51,619 nucleotides of DNA from an uncultured Marvinbryantia sp. (GTDB taxonomy: Bacteria; Bacillota; Clostridia; Lachnospirales; Lachnospiraceae): NCBI GenBank assembly GCA_934373455.1, contig CAKRON010000007.1, positions 1 through 51,619 on the forward strand. Direction: 5' to 3'. A model generated the notes under the pieces. That model made no database searches and was not told the origin of the DNA. It saw nothing but the letters and a program-made list of their open reading frames with translations. The position numbers and the translations under genes were made by a program. This document shows, in pieces, positions 8,314 through 16,394 of this stretch; the first letter of the stretch is position 1, and each line of letters begins with the position of its first letter.

Positions 8314-8820
8314 CTATTTATTCAAAAATGTACAAATCTGCCTCCAGCTCTCTGTCAGCCTTTCTATCTGCCATGCAGCATTGGCAGGACTGGTAGATGG
8401 AAGCTTGACCATTTCCCTTTGTATCTTCGGATATGAATACTTCTGGTACAGGGAATAGGCCTTTCCTCCATTTCCATAAATCTGCTGAATCGGTGCATTT
8501 TTCAAAATTATGTTCAAATCTGTCGGCACTACATTTTTAATTGAACTGTCACTGGAACCAATGATATCACACTCTGCAATCACATCCCATACCGCAATCT
8601 GATGTTCCAACAAAAATATTTTCTTTTCTTCTATAGATTCCGGCACCTTTTCTGTTTCACAAATTCTGGCAAGAACTTTCCAAAAACGATTCTGTGGATG
8701 ACCATAATAAAAATTTTGCTCTCGGGACTTTACCGATGGCAGCGTTCCCAAAATCAATATTCTGGATTTCTCATTAAAAATCGGTTCAAATTCATGTCTA
8801 ACGTGTTCGTACTCTGCCAT
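8314..8820 (-). CDS. DNA-deoxyinosine (hypoxanthine) glycosylase, UDG family 6
   Basis: This 168-aa protein matches family 6 uracil-DNA-glycosylase-fold enzymes that remove hypoxanthine arising from adenine deamination. The opening motif is LGTLPSVKSREQNFYYGHPQNRFWKVL, the central strand is AVWDVIAECDIIGSSDSSIK, and the C-terminal active-site loop is LPSTSPANA. Length is typical. It is the last gene of an operon with two sodium symporters: its ATG lies 2 bases after the NSS gene stop and a terminator follows. The link to transport is not obvious and may simply be transcriptional convenience. Confidence 0.88.
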   Translation of the reverse strand: MAEYEHVRHEFEPIFNEKSRILILGTLPSVKSREQNFYYGHPQNRFWKVLARICETEKVPESIEEKKIFLLEHQIAVWDVIAECDIIGSSDSSIKNVVPTDLNIILKNAPIQQIYGNGGKAYSLYQKYSYPKIQREMVKLPSTSPANAAWQIERLTESWRQICTFLNK

Positions 8821-8822
8821 AA

Positions 8823-10178
8823 TTAAATTAATCCCTGAATAATGATAATTAAAATCAATACTGGTAAAATAAACTGGAAATAAGGTTTTAATATTTTACC
8901 GAATTTCAGTCCCTCGCCCTGATTACATTCTTTTATGTAATTATCAAAGCCCCAGCCAAATCTGGTTACACAGAACAACAGATAAATCAAAGATCCAATT
9001 GGAAGAAGCAGATTACTTACAATAAAATCTTCAGAATCCAATACATCTCTGCCTCCAATCAGGTGCAGATCGCTCCAGATATTGTAACCAAATACACATG
9101 GAAGACTTGCGATCAAAACAATGATTCCATTAATCAATACCGCTTTTTTTCTTTCCATTCCGAACATATCGTTCCAGAAAGAAATAATATTTTCAAATAC
9201 AGCCATAACAGTTGAAAAACTTGCGAAGGTCATAAATAAAAAGAACAACGTTCCCCAAATTCTTCCTCCTGCCATATTTACAAATACATTTGGCAGTGTC
9301 ACAAAAATCAGTGATGGACCGGCATCAGGCTGTACGCCAAAGGAGAAGCATGCAGGGAAAATAATCAAACCAGCCATAATCGCTACAAACGTATCCAGTA
9401 AGCTGATTCGCACCGCTTCTCCAGGGAGTGAATGATCTTTTCCCATATAACTTCCGAAAATCTCCATCGCCGCGATACCAAGGCTCAATGTAAAGAATGA
9501 CTGATTCATTGCAGCCGTAATGACTTTTCCAATTCCCACTTCTTTTACTTTCGCCAGACTTGGCACCAGATAAAAACGAATTCCTTCTTTGGCTCCCGGC
9601 AGCATACCGCTGTGTATTGCCAATACCAGGATCAATACCAGCAATACCATCATCATGATTTTGCTGATTTTCTCAATTCCGTTCTGGAGTCCCTGACTGC
9701 AGACTACAAATCCAAGAACGACTGTAACTGCCATCCATCCGGCCATTTCCAGCGGTGATGATAACAAGCCTGAGAAAATACCTCCGACTGCATCAGAACT
9801 CATACCTGATGGAAATACACCGGCTGCAAATTTGAAGAAATAGCTGAGCATCCATCCGGATACCGTGGTGTAATACATCATCAGCATATAGCATCCAAGC
9901 ATGCAGAACCATCCGTGAATGTGCCATTTACTTCCAGGCTTTTCCAATGTTTTATAAGCAAGTACCGCACTTTTGCGACTTCCTCGTCCAACTGCCAGCT
10001 CCATAGTCAGAACCGGTACTCCCATGATAAACAAGAATATCAGATACAGAAGGACAAATAATCCCCCTCCATTCTGGCCAACTACATATGGAAACCGCCA
10101 CACGTTTCCTATTCCAATCGCACATCCTGCACTGACCAGAATAAATCCAAGTCTCGACTTAAATCCCTCTCTTTTCAT
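8823..10178 (-). CDS. Sodium-dependent transporter, NSS/SNF family
   Basis: This 451-aa protein has 11-12 membrane segments and the diagnostic first helix CAIGIGNVWRFPYVVGQNGG, whose unwound GNVWRFP region binds Na+ and substrate in LeuT/MhsT. Bacterial members with 11 helices import hydrophobic or aromatic amino acids with sodium. The start overlaps the stop of the upstream AGCS gene by 4 bases (ATGA), indicating translational coupling. Gene order is substrate-binding protein, AGCS, NSS, DNA glycosylase. The substrate cannot be read from sequence; an amino acid is likely. Confidence 0.92.
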   Translation of the reverse strand: MKREGFKSRLGFILVSAGCAIGIGNVWRFPYVVGQNGGGLFVLLYLIFLFIMGVPVLTMELAVGRGSRKSAVLAYKTLEKPGSKWHIHGWFCMLGCYMLMMYYTTVSGWMLSYFFKFAAGVFPSGMSSDAVGGIFSGLLSSPLEMAGWMAVTVVLGFVVCSQGLQNGIEKISKIMMMVLLVLILVLAIHSGMLPGAKEGIRFYLVPSLAKVKEVGIGKVITAAMNQSFFTLSLGIAAMEIFGSYMGKDHSLPGEAVRISLLDTFVAIMAGLIIFPACFSFGVQPDAGPSLIFVTLPNVFVNMAGGRIWGTLFFLFMTFASFSTVMAVFENIISFWNDMFGMERKKAVLINGIIVLIASLPCVFGYNIWSDLHLIGGRDVLDSEDFIVSNLLLPIGSLIYLLFCVTRFGWGFDNYIKECNQGEGLKFGKILKPYFQFILPVLILIIIIQGLI

Positions 10179-11563
10179 CTCTTTCCTCTCTTTTTCTGTT
10201 CATAATCTTTCAACGCCTGAAGTGCCTCTTTTGATAATGGATACAGTGCTATCAGATTAAAAATTGTCATCAAACCAATACCCACATCGCCAAGATCCCA
10301 TACTACCGTATAAGCTTCAATACCACCGATAAACAACATAACCAGCGCCAATGCCTTATATCCTGTCTGCCAGCACCACTTATCTCCGAATAAATAGGAT
10401 ACATTGGATCTTGCGTAAAATAATATACCGATAAATGTAGAAAAGCTAAACAACGCCAGCGTAATCGCAATGAAAATTACGCCAAAACTTCCCAGATGAT
10501 AATTCATCGCACATTGCAGCAGATCCATTCCCTGCAGTCCTTCTGAAATGTTGGTCGGAACCAGCAGCATAATCATTGCTGTACAACTGCAGATTACAAT
10601 GGTATCAATAAATACTCCCAGGGCCTGTACCAGTCCGACTTTCACAGGATCCGAAGATTCTGCTGCAGCTGCCGCACATGGAGCTGACCCTGATCCTGCT
10701 TCATTAGAAAACAATCCTCTCTTTACGCCATTCATTAAAACAGTTCCGAATCCACCTGCCACTGCCTGACGCACTCCAAATGCTTCCTGGAAAATATTTT
10801 TGAAAACACCCGGAAGCTCTGTGATGTTCAGGCAAATAATAAGTATCGTAATCACAAAATAGCAAACCGCCATGACCGGAACCATAATATCCAAAATCTT
10901 TACTGTAGCATTTTTACGAAATACAATTGCCGCTGCCAGCAGTACCAAAATCACTGTTGTGACAATGGTCGGTATCTGAAATGCATTATAAAATGCTGAG
11001 CTGACAGAATTGCTGATTACCTGACTGATACCAAACCAACAAATCAGTCCGGATATTGCAAACAATACTGCAAACAGCGAATATCTTCTTTTTTTCCCAT
11101 GTAATCTTTCTGATAAACTATGAATATAGTAGGCCGGACCGCCTCTGTATCCACCATACAATGGATCTTTTTTCTTATACATCTGTGCCAGTGTGGCCTC
11201 CACAAACGCGGTGGAAGACCCAAGAATCGCTGTCACCCACATCCAGAATACCGCTCCGGCTCCACCTGCTGAAATAGCTGCAACCACACCTACCAGATTT
11301 CCCATTCCAACTCTTGTTGCGGTAGACACAACCAGAGTCTGCCATGATGACAGACTCCCTTTTGTCTTATTCTTCTCTCCGAGAGCCTGAATCATATCCG
11401 GAAACAGGCGAATCGGCAGACATTTGGTTCGAACTGTAAAATAAACACCTGCCGGAATCAATAAAAGTACCAGCAGTGAGATTCCAATCGTACCTGTACC
11501 GATTGGAATGTGCAGTAAATCTCCCCATAAAAATGAGTAGACCGTCTCAATTAACTTAACCAT
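10175..11563 (-). CDS. Alanine/glycine:cation symporter, AGCS family
   Basis: This 462-aa membrane protein carries the AGCS family marks: the N-terminal PAGVYFTVRTKCLPIRLFPDM, the TM segment VSTATRVGMGNLVGVVAAISAGGAG, and GLFSNEAGSGSAPCAAAAAESSDPVKVGLVQALGVF in the middle. About 11 hydrophobic segments are seen. The family imports alanine or glycine with Na+ or H+. The start overlaps the end of the substrate-binding protein gene by 8 bases, and its end overlaps the NSS gene. Complete, no lesions. Confidence 0.94.
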   Translation of the reverse strand: MVKLIETVYSFLWGDLLHIPIGTGTIGISLLVLLLIPAGVYFTVRTKCLPIRLFPDMIQALGEKNKTKGSLSSWQTLVVSTATRVGMGNLVGVVAAISAGGAGAVFWMWVTAILGSSTAFVEATLAQMYKKKDPLYGGYRGGPAYYIHSLSERLHGKKRRYSLFAVLFAISGLICWFGISQVISNSVSSAFYNAFQIPTIVTTVILVLLAAAIVFRKNATVKILDIMVPVMAVCYFVITILIICLNITELPGVFKNIFQEAFGVRQAVAGGFGTVLMNGVKRGLFSNEAGSGSAPCAAAAAESSDPVKVGLVQALGVFIDTIVICSCTAMIMLLVPTNISEGLQGMDLLQCAMNYHLGSFGVIFIAITLALFSFSTFIGILFYARSNVSYLFGDKWCWQTGYKALALVMLFIGGIEAYTVVWDLGDVGIGLMTIFNLIALYPLSKEALQALKDYEQKKRGKR

Positions 11564-12533
11564 TCACTTCCTCCGTATTAATTTCTTCGTAATCATCCGG
11601 GATCTCAAGTCCCAGTTTTTCGCACCGTTCCGGTACATAACACTTCTTTACATGCTCAGCCTGACGAACCGGCATCTGTGATATATCTGTGCCATTTTCC
11701 AAAATATCCACTGCCATCTCTCCGGTAATCTGACCCAGTTCATAATAATCAATCGTCAGTGTTGCAATTCCGCATCCTTCACAGACACCTTTTTCGCCAC
11801 AAATCACAGGCACTTTTGCCGGCTCACAAATATTGTTGATAAGCTCCGTGTTACTTGCTGCCGTATTGTCTGTTGGTATATAAATGACATCACAATTTTC
11901 TGCCGCAGTTGTCGTTACTGCTGCAATATCATCCGTTCCGGTAAAGGTATACTCCTTCACCTCTGCTGTACAGCCCAGTTCTTCCAGACTGGACTTAATG
12001 ATATTTGTCTGATATCTGGAATTTGGCTCTGCCGAACAATACAAAATTCCGACTGCTTTTGCCTCAGGAAACAGCTCCATAATCATCTCTGCCTGCTGCT
12101 GAAGTGGTGCACAGTCTGATGTGCCGGATACGTTTGTTCCCACTACGCCATCCCACTCATTCAGATCCAATGCTGCCGGATAGTCCGTCACCGACGTTCC
12201 TAAAACCGGAATCGTATCTGTAGCAGATACTGCTGCCTGCAGTACCGGTGTAGAATTTGCCAGAATTAAATCCATATCTTCTGAAACAAATGCGTTCATC
12301 ACGGTTACGCAGTTGGCCAACTCTCCGGATGCATTCTGCACATCAAAGGTCACTTTATCTCCAAGTTTTTCTGATATATAATCCTGAAATCCCTTTGTAG
12401 CCTGTTCTAATGCTTCATGCTGCGTCAGCTGGCAGATTCCGATCTTGTAAGATCCCTCTGCCGAAACTGCAGAAGCCATCATTCCGATTGCAGTCAGCCC
12501 CATCAGAACCGTCATTCTCCACTTTTTATTCAT
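11556..12533 (-). CDS. ABC transporter substrate-binding protein (PF04392-like), orphan
   Basis: Start taken at the ATG at 12533 (325 aa), preceded by GAGGGGAG; the frame extends 10 codons upstream without an SD. The N-terminus MNKKWRMTVLMGLTAIGMMASAVSA is a Sec signal peptide with an AxA signal-peptidase I type end and no lipobox cysteine. The mature part (YKIGICQLTQHEALEQATKGFQDYISEK, then ASGELANCVTVMNAFVSEDMDLILANSTPVLQAA) fits the TrpX/ABC_sub_bind fold. Such proteins normally sit beside a permease and ATPase; here neither is present and two sodium symporters follow in the same operon. Either it serves an ABC system elsewhere or works with the symporters. Without an anchor it would be released or held by a partner. 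Confidence 0.88.
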   Translation of the reverse strand: MNKKWRMTVLMGLTAIGMMASAVSAEGSYKIGICQLTQHEALEQATKGFQDYISEKLGDKVTFDVQNASGELANCVTVMNAFVSEDMDLILANSTPVLQAAVSATDTIPVLGTSVTDYPAALDLNEWDGVVGTNVSGTSDCAPLQQQAEMIMELFPEAKAVGILYCSAEPNSRYQTNIIKSSLEELGCTAEVKEYTFTGTDDIAAVTTTAAENCDVIYIPTDNTAASNTELINNICEPAKVPVICGEKGVCEGCGIATLTIDYYELGQITGEMAVDILENGTDISQMPVRQAEHVKKCYVPERCEKLGLEIPDDYEEINTEEVNG

Positions 12534-12601
12534 ACCGTTCTCTCCCCTCTTTTTTCTAATCACGCCATACGTCGCACTTTCTTAATGGCGTTATCAATAA
12601 A

Positions 12602-12629
12602 AGTATATCACATTTTTTCTATCTGTAAA
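12602..12629 (-). promoter_or_regulatory. Promoter of the binding-protein/symporter operon
   Basis: On the minus strand TTTACA (12624-12629), 16 bases, TATACT (12602-12607). The leader is about 65 bases and has a short inverted pair CGCCAT/ATGGCG but no recognisable T-box or riboswitch. Confidence 0.6.
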
Positions 12630-12636
12630 TCCAATG

Positions 12637-12668
12637 GGGACAGGAAAATGTGGCTTTTTTCCTGTCCC
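12637..12668. repeat. GGGGAC-type palindrome (REP-like)
   Basis: GGGACAGGAAAA (12637-12648) and TTTTCCTGTCCC (12657-12668) are perfect 12-base arms with an 8-base loop, preceded by one more G. No T-run follows on either strand. Its ends (GGGGAC...GTCCC) match those of the palindrome at 44004-44049, which suggests a family of dispersed elements. Confidence 0.6.
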
Positions 12669-12733
12669 TTTCGGCTTTCCGCTTTGTTCCATCACATGCA
12701 GGATCTTCTGCTACGCTTCATAATGTAGACATT

Positions 12734-13387
12734 TTATTGGATCCCTTGTAATATCTTCCACAGTTCCTCTACTGTCTCCGCAATCTTTCCTGCCCCGGCT
12801 GCTTCCAGTTCTTCTCTGCTGCCGTAACCATACAACACACCAATGGAATCCAGCCCATTTTCTTTTGCTCCCAGTATGTCATATTCCCTGTCTCCGATCA
12901 TCACAACATCTGATCCATCTGTTATACCTGCCTTTTCCAGCGCATAGTGGATAACGTCAGCTTTTTCTACCCTCTTCTCGTCCATACTTGCCCCTGCAAT
13001 CAGTTCAAAATACTGATCCAGATGAAAATGCTCCATAATCTGTCTGGAAAAAAATTCTGGCTTAGACGTAGCCAGAATGATTTTTCTGCCTGTTTGTTTC
13101 AGATAATCTAACAATTCTGGTATCCCAGGATAGACTTTATTTTCAAATAATCCCTTATCACTATAATATTCTCGATAATATATAATTGCTTTCTCACATT
13201 CTTCCTGAGAAAACTTAAAATATCTGATAAAAGAATCTTTCAATGGCGGTCCGACAAACACATTTAATTCTGAATGATCCTCCACATGAATTCCAAATTT
13301 TTCCAGTGCATATGCCACTGCATTCGTGATGCCCAATCCTGAATCTGTCAGTGTTCCATCCAAATCAAATAATACAATCTTGTACAT
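12734..13387 (-). CDS. HAD-superfamily hydrolase (phosphoglycolate phosphatase-like)
   Basis: This 217-aa enzyme has all four HAD motifs: I FDLDGTLTDS (nucleophile Asp8, acid Asp10), II LATSKP, III a lysine in the region KRVEKADVI, and IV MIGDREYDILGAKENG. The helical cap between motifs I and II (YYREYYSDKGLFENKVYPGIPELL) places it in the Gph/PpaX-type subgroup (HAD-IA). Members dephosphorylate small phosphoesters such as phosphoglycolate or nucleotides; the substrate here is unknown. It lies about 95 bases after spoIIID without a clear terminator between. Confidence 0.88.
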   Translation of the reverse strand: MYKIVLFDLDGTLTDSGLGITNAVAYALEKFGIHVEDHSELNVFVGPPLKDSFIRYFKFSQEECEKAIIYYREYYSDKGLFENKVYPGIPELLDYLKQTGRKIILATSKPEFFSRQIMEHFHLDQYFELIAGASMDEKRVEKADVIHYALEKAGITDGSDVVMIGDREYDILGAKENGLDSIGVLYGYGSREELEAAGAGKIAETVEELWKILQGIQ

Positions 13388-13481
13388 TTTTATTTTCCTC
13401 CCACATAAATCGGGACTATTTTATCACATTTTTCACCTGCATGTATATCCTGAATTTTTCAGCCCCTGTTTTGTTCTTCTT

Positions 13482-13736
13482 TCAGAAATGTCTGTGCCGA
13501 TATTTTTCTCTGGTTGCCAGTCCACCTCGAATATGACGTTCTGATTTGTTAACATCCAGTACTTTTCTTGCACAAAGCGCAAGGGAATGATTAATCTCAG
13601 GAAGTCGTTCTGTAATGTCTTTATGTACCGTAGACTTACTTACTCCAAACTTTTTTGCTGTCTGGCGAACTGTTGCATTTGTCTCCACAATGTAAGTTCC
13701 AATTTCCACTGCCCGTTCCTCAATATATTCCTTCAC
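13482..13736 (-). CDS. spoIIID: Sporulation transcriptional regulator SpoIIID
   Basis: This 84-aa DNA-binding protein is recognisable end to end: MKEYIEERAVEIGTYIVETNATVRQTAKKFGVSKSTVHKDITERLPEIN, then LALCARKVLDVNKSERHIRGGLATREKYRH. The HTH is at about residues 23-43 and the basic C-terminal helix also contacts DNA. In spore formers SpoIIID acts in the mother cell after sigma-E to switch gene sets and help sigK expression. Length equals that of the family. A sigma-E-like promoter lies upstream. Its presence strongly supports an endospore-forming Clostridia host. Confidence 0.97.
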   Translation of the reverse strand: MKEYIEERAVEIGTYIVETNATVRQTAKKFGVSKSTVHKDITERLPEINHSLALCARKVLDVNKSERHIRGGLATREKYRHRHF

Positions 13737-13765
13737 GGATAAGCCTCCGTCGACGCTGTTTTTAC

Positions 13766-13795
13766 AGTCTATGCCAGGAGGCGGAAAAAGTATTC
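13766..13795 (-). promoter_or_regulatory. Sigma-E-like promoter of spoIIID
   Basis: On the minus strand GAATACTT (13788-13795), 14 bases, CATAGACT (13766-13773), compared with the sigma-E pattern of an ATA-containing -35 and CATACAAT -10. It matches 6 of 8 -10 positions and fits the known sigma-E control of spoIIID; it was picked with that expectation, so treat as a candidate. Confidence 0.45.
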
Positions 13796-13808
13796 ACATT
13801 TCTCTTTC

Positions 13809-14513
13809 TTATTTTCGCGCGACTACAAACCAGGTGGCTGCATGGCTGCTGTGATCTTCAAGCAGCTGATCTGTACACCTCACCTCTGAAAAACCAGCTT
13901 TTCTCAATTCATCTGTAATCCATTTTGGATCATAAAGCCGCTCCTGTATCTTTTCAGTATTTACCAGCTTTTCTCCGTCAAATAAATCTGTCTGCAAAGT
14001 CACCAGTCCTTCAGCCGGATGATAAATCTGAAACTGCAGTCTTTTTCCGTCAAGTTCTCCTAAATCAACCGGTTCACATTCCCTGGCTTCTCCTTCCCTG
14101 AGAAGGTCAAATAAAAAATATCCTCCCTGATTCACATAAGTATATACATTTTGAAATACTTTTCTTACATCGTCAGGATCTAGTATATGATTCAATGCAT
14201 CACAGGTACTGGTCACCAGATCATAGGATTCACCGGGCTTCCATGTAATCATATTTCCCTGATCAAAAGGTATCTCCGGATATTTTTCTTTTGCCATTTT
14301 TATCATACCCTCAGACAGATCCATCCCATAAGTTTTGATTCCATGCTTCTGCATAATACTGCACAGTACGCCTGTCCCACACCCAAGATCCAGCATATTC
14401 CTGACGGTAATCTGTTTTTCTTCTATCCACTGCCACAGCAGCTGCGCAAAACTTTCCGGATAATAATTCCATCCGAAAGCGTCATATACTCTACTGAAAA
14501 TATCGCTATACAT
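13809..14513 (-). CDS. Class I SAM-dependent methyltransferase
   Basis: This 234-aa protein shows the Rossmann methyltransferase motifs: I MLDLGCGTGVL (about 40-50), II-like acidic end GMDLSEGMIKMA (about 63-74), post-I IPFDQGNM, and IV YDLVTSTCDALNHI. The C-terminal half contains the beta-rich insert usual in DUF4942/CmoM-like small-molecule methyltransferases, ending SHAATWFVVARK. The substrate is unknown. It lies just upstream of spoIIID on the same strand but the spoIIID promoter stands between them, so they may be separate units. Confidence 0.88.
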   Translation of the reverse strand: MYSDIFSRVYDAFGWNYYPESFAQLLWQWIEEKQITVRNMLDLGCGTGVLCSIMQKHGIKTYGMDLSEGMIKMAKEKYPEIPFDQGNMITWKPGESYDLVTSTCDALNHILDPDDVRKVFQNVYTYVNQGGYFLFDLLREGEARECEPVDLGELDGKRLQFQIYHPAEGLVTLQTDLFDGEKLVNTEKIQERLYDPKWITDELRKAGFSEVRCTDQLLEDHSSHAATWFVVARK

Positions 14514-14727
14514 TCTGCTTCCTCTTTCCTGTCTTTATCTGAATAGTTTCAGTATACACAATATCCACCTCATCCTCAATCCATTTCTTGTCCGATACCA
14601 TGAAACGCTATGGCTTTTAAAATCAGTCTCTTTGCTGAAATATTACGCTTTTTGGCGTCCTATTATCCATCTTTTACCATTTAAAATATCCATATACTTA
14701 TTTTACTGCACGATGATTCTATTACAT

Positions 14728-14733
14728 TATAAT
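14728..14733 (+). promoter_or_regulatory. -10 box before XRE regulator
   Basis: A perfect TATAAT lies 18 bases before the ATG at 14752, followed by the SD GAGGAAA. No convincing -35 is seen at 16-18 bases, so the promoter may need help from an activator. Confidence 0.4.
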
Positions 14734-14751
14734 TACAAAAGAGGAAATCAA

Positions 14752-15066
14752 ATGGAAGAAAATTTCATAAGAGAACGTTTAACACAACTTCGACTACGCA
14801 AAAATGTATCCGAATATAAAATGAGTCTGGAACTTGGTCACAGTAAAAGTTATATTCAAAGTATTGTATCCGGAAGATCCCTGCCGTCCATGTCTGAATT
14901 TCTATACATTTGTGAATATCTGGAAATCACACCAATGGAATTCTTCGATGAAAAACTCGATAATCCGGCACTTCTGGAAATCACGATTGAAAAAGCCCGC
15001 GATCTGGGTGACGCTGATCTGCAGCTGCTGTGCCAGCTGATGGACCGTATGAAGCAAAAGAAATAA
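14752..15066 (+). CDS. XRE-family regulator (104 aa)
   Basis: Start at the ATG at 14752 with GAGG 8 bases upstream; the frame runs further up but without an SD. Residues 1-65 form a Cro/CI HTH: RERLTQLRLRKNVSEYKMSLELGHSKSYIQSIVSGRSLPSMSEFLYICEYLEI, followed by TPMEFFDE and a helical tail ending LLCQLMDRMKQKK. Such single-domain regulators are common in Lachnospiraceae, and their targets are unknown. A second, N-terminally truncated copy lies at 21477-21719 with high similarity from the recognition helix on. A strong terminator follows. Confidence 0.85.
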   Translation: MEENFIRERLTQLRLRKNVSEYKMSLELGHSKSYIQSIVSGRSLPSMSEFLYICEYLEITPMEFFDEKLDNPALLEITIEKARDLGDADLQLLCQLMDRMKQKK

Positions 15067-15121
15067 TATTCAGAACTTGCATGCAAATCTGTATGCAAAA
15101 TTCGGGTCTGCCTTGTTAAAC

Positions 15122-15172
15122 GGCTCCTGCCTTGACAATAACTTACTGTCTATTGGCAGGAGCCTTTGTTTT
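15122..15172 (+). terminator. Strong terminator after XRE gene
   Basis: GGCTCCTGCC (15122-15131) and GGCAGGAGCC (15155-15164) form a perfect 10-bp GC stem followed by TTTGTTTT. The loop has a small inner GACA/TGTC pair. Confidence 0.9.
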
Positions 15173-15198
15173 ACGCAATAAAAGAATACAGAGATGCT

Positions 15199-15489
15199 CT
15201 ATTTTCGTTTTAACACTCCATTTTCCTGAGTATATACTCGTTCTTCATTTATCTTCATTTTACGATCAATGGATTTGTCCAGATCTACTCCCAGTATTTC
15301 TGCAATTCCATAAAGATAAATTGCCACATCAGCAAGTTCTTCCCCTATTTCATCTAAACTTTTCTTTTTTCTCCATGCCTCGAAAGCCTCTGCCATTTCC
15401 CCATATGTAAGAGAAAATTCCAGTGGAATATCTGTAATGTTAAAATTATGCGCTACTTTATTCCTATATATTCTTTCCTGTCGTTTCAT
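15199..15489 (-). CDS. MazG-like NTP pyrophosphohydrolase
   Basis: This 96-aa all-helical protein shows the MazG/all-alpha NTP-PPase pattern: FSLTYGEMAEAFEAWRKKKSLDEIGEELADVAIYLYGIAEIL, where the paired ExxE and ExxD acidic residues bind Mg2+. The family hydrolyses non-canonical or excess (d)NTPs to monophosphates. It is shorter than full MazG (one domain), as usual for the stand-alone type. Located convergent to the XRE gene; about 95 bases separate it from the TatD-like gene upstream on the same strand. Confidence 0.85.
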   Translation of the reverse strand: MKRQERIYRNKVAHNFNITDIPLEFSLTYGEMAEAFEAWRKKKSLDEIGEELADVAIYLYGIAEILGVDLDKSIDRKMKINEERVYTQENGVLKRK

Positions 15490-15584
15490 TTTCTATCCTC
15501 TACTATTTTTCCTTGATAACAAACATCTTATTCTTGTTACAAGATGCATATCATACAACGCATGACATCATCTTCCTCAATTTA

Positions 15585-16382
15585 CTATAACCCAAATAAT
15601 TTCTTTGCATTATGCGCCGTCTTTTCCTTTACATATATGATATCAACACCCTTTAACTCTGCCACCATTCCTGCTATCAATGACAAATTCTTCGGTGTAT
15701 TATATCCTTCCAACGGTTCTGGTGTCAGATACGGACAATCAGTTTCTAGTACGATTCTCTCCATCGGAATATCTGTAATGGCTTTTCGCAGCACACTGCA
15801 TTTGTCCCCATAAGTGATCGATCCACCGATTCCAAGGTAAAATCCAAGTTCCATGTATTGATTTGCCAGTTCGATATCCCCCTGAAAGCAATGAACCACT
15901 CCTTTAAATTGCCTTCGTTTCTTTTTCAAGACCTCCAGTATACGCTTATCTGCTTCACGTGTATGCAAAATCACTGGCAGATGAACATTATTTGCAAGAT
16001 CAAGAAAGTAATTAAACCACGCCTCCATTTGTCTTACAAATTCTGTATCCAATGTAGCGACATGAAAATCAAGACCTGTTTCCCCAATGGCTACGGTATC
16101 TGGATGTACAGTCAGTTTCTCCAGCTGTTTTCTGGCATCTTTCGCTGTGATTTTCGAAACCCGTGTAGGATGAACCCCAGTTGCAAATCTGGCATTTTCA
16201 AAATCAGCGAGTTTTTCCCGCATCAGGAAATTGGAATCATATTCTATAGGAATCTCGATATTTCGCAATTCGTTTTCTAGCATCCATTGCAGAATATTTT
16301 CCCGTTCTCTATTAAAGCGTTTCACATGTAAATGTGTATGGGTATCGATCCAGGGAATATCCTTTTTATAACTATTTTCCAT
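15585..16382 (-). CDS. TatD-family metal-dependent hydrolase
   Basis: This 265-aa TIM-barrel protein has the TatD metal-site landmarks: DTHTHLH (about 13-19), AIGETGLDFH (about 97-106), ILHTREAD (about 137-144), VVHCFQGD and LETDCPYLTP (about 208-217). The family comprises 3'-5' exonuclease/DNase-like enzymes involved in DNA repair or tRNA/DNA turnover. The sequence is more diverged than the housekeeping TatD of Clostridia (for example KRFNRERENILQWMLENELRNIEIPIEY), so a different substrate is possible. It starts 12 bases after the metallophosphoesterase gene, indicating co-transcription. Confidence 0.9.
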   Translation of the reverse strand: MENSYKKDIPWIDTHTHLHVKRFNRERENILQWMLENELRNIEIPIEYDSNFLMREKLADFENARFATGVHPTRVSKITAKDARKQLEKLTVHPDTVAIGETGLDFHVATLDTEFVRQMEAWFNYFLDLANNVHLPVILHTREADKRILEVLKKKRRQFKGVVHCFQGDIELANQYMELGFYLGIGGSITYGDKCSVLRKAITDIPMERIVLETDCPYLTPEPLEGYNTPKNLSLIAGMVAELKGVDIIYVKEKTAHNAKKLFGL

Positions 16383-16394
16383 TTCTCTATTCTC

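Noticed and set aside
12534..12733. Possible T-box or riboswitch before the binding-protein/symporter operon
   Set aside because: The leader from the predicted start site is only about 65 bases and lacks a T-box sequence or terminator/antiterminator pair.
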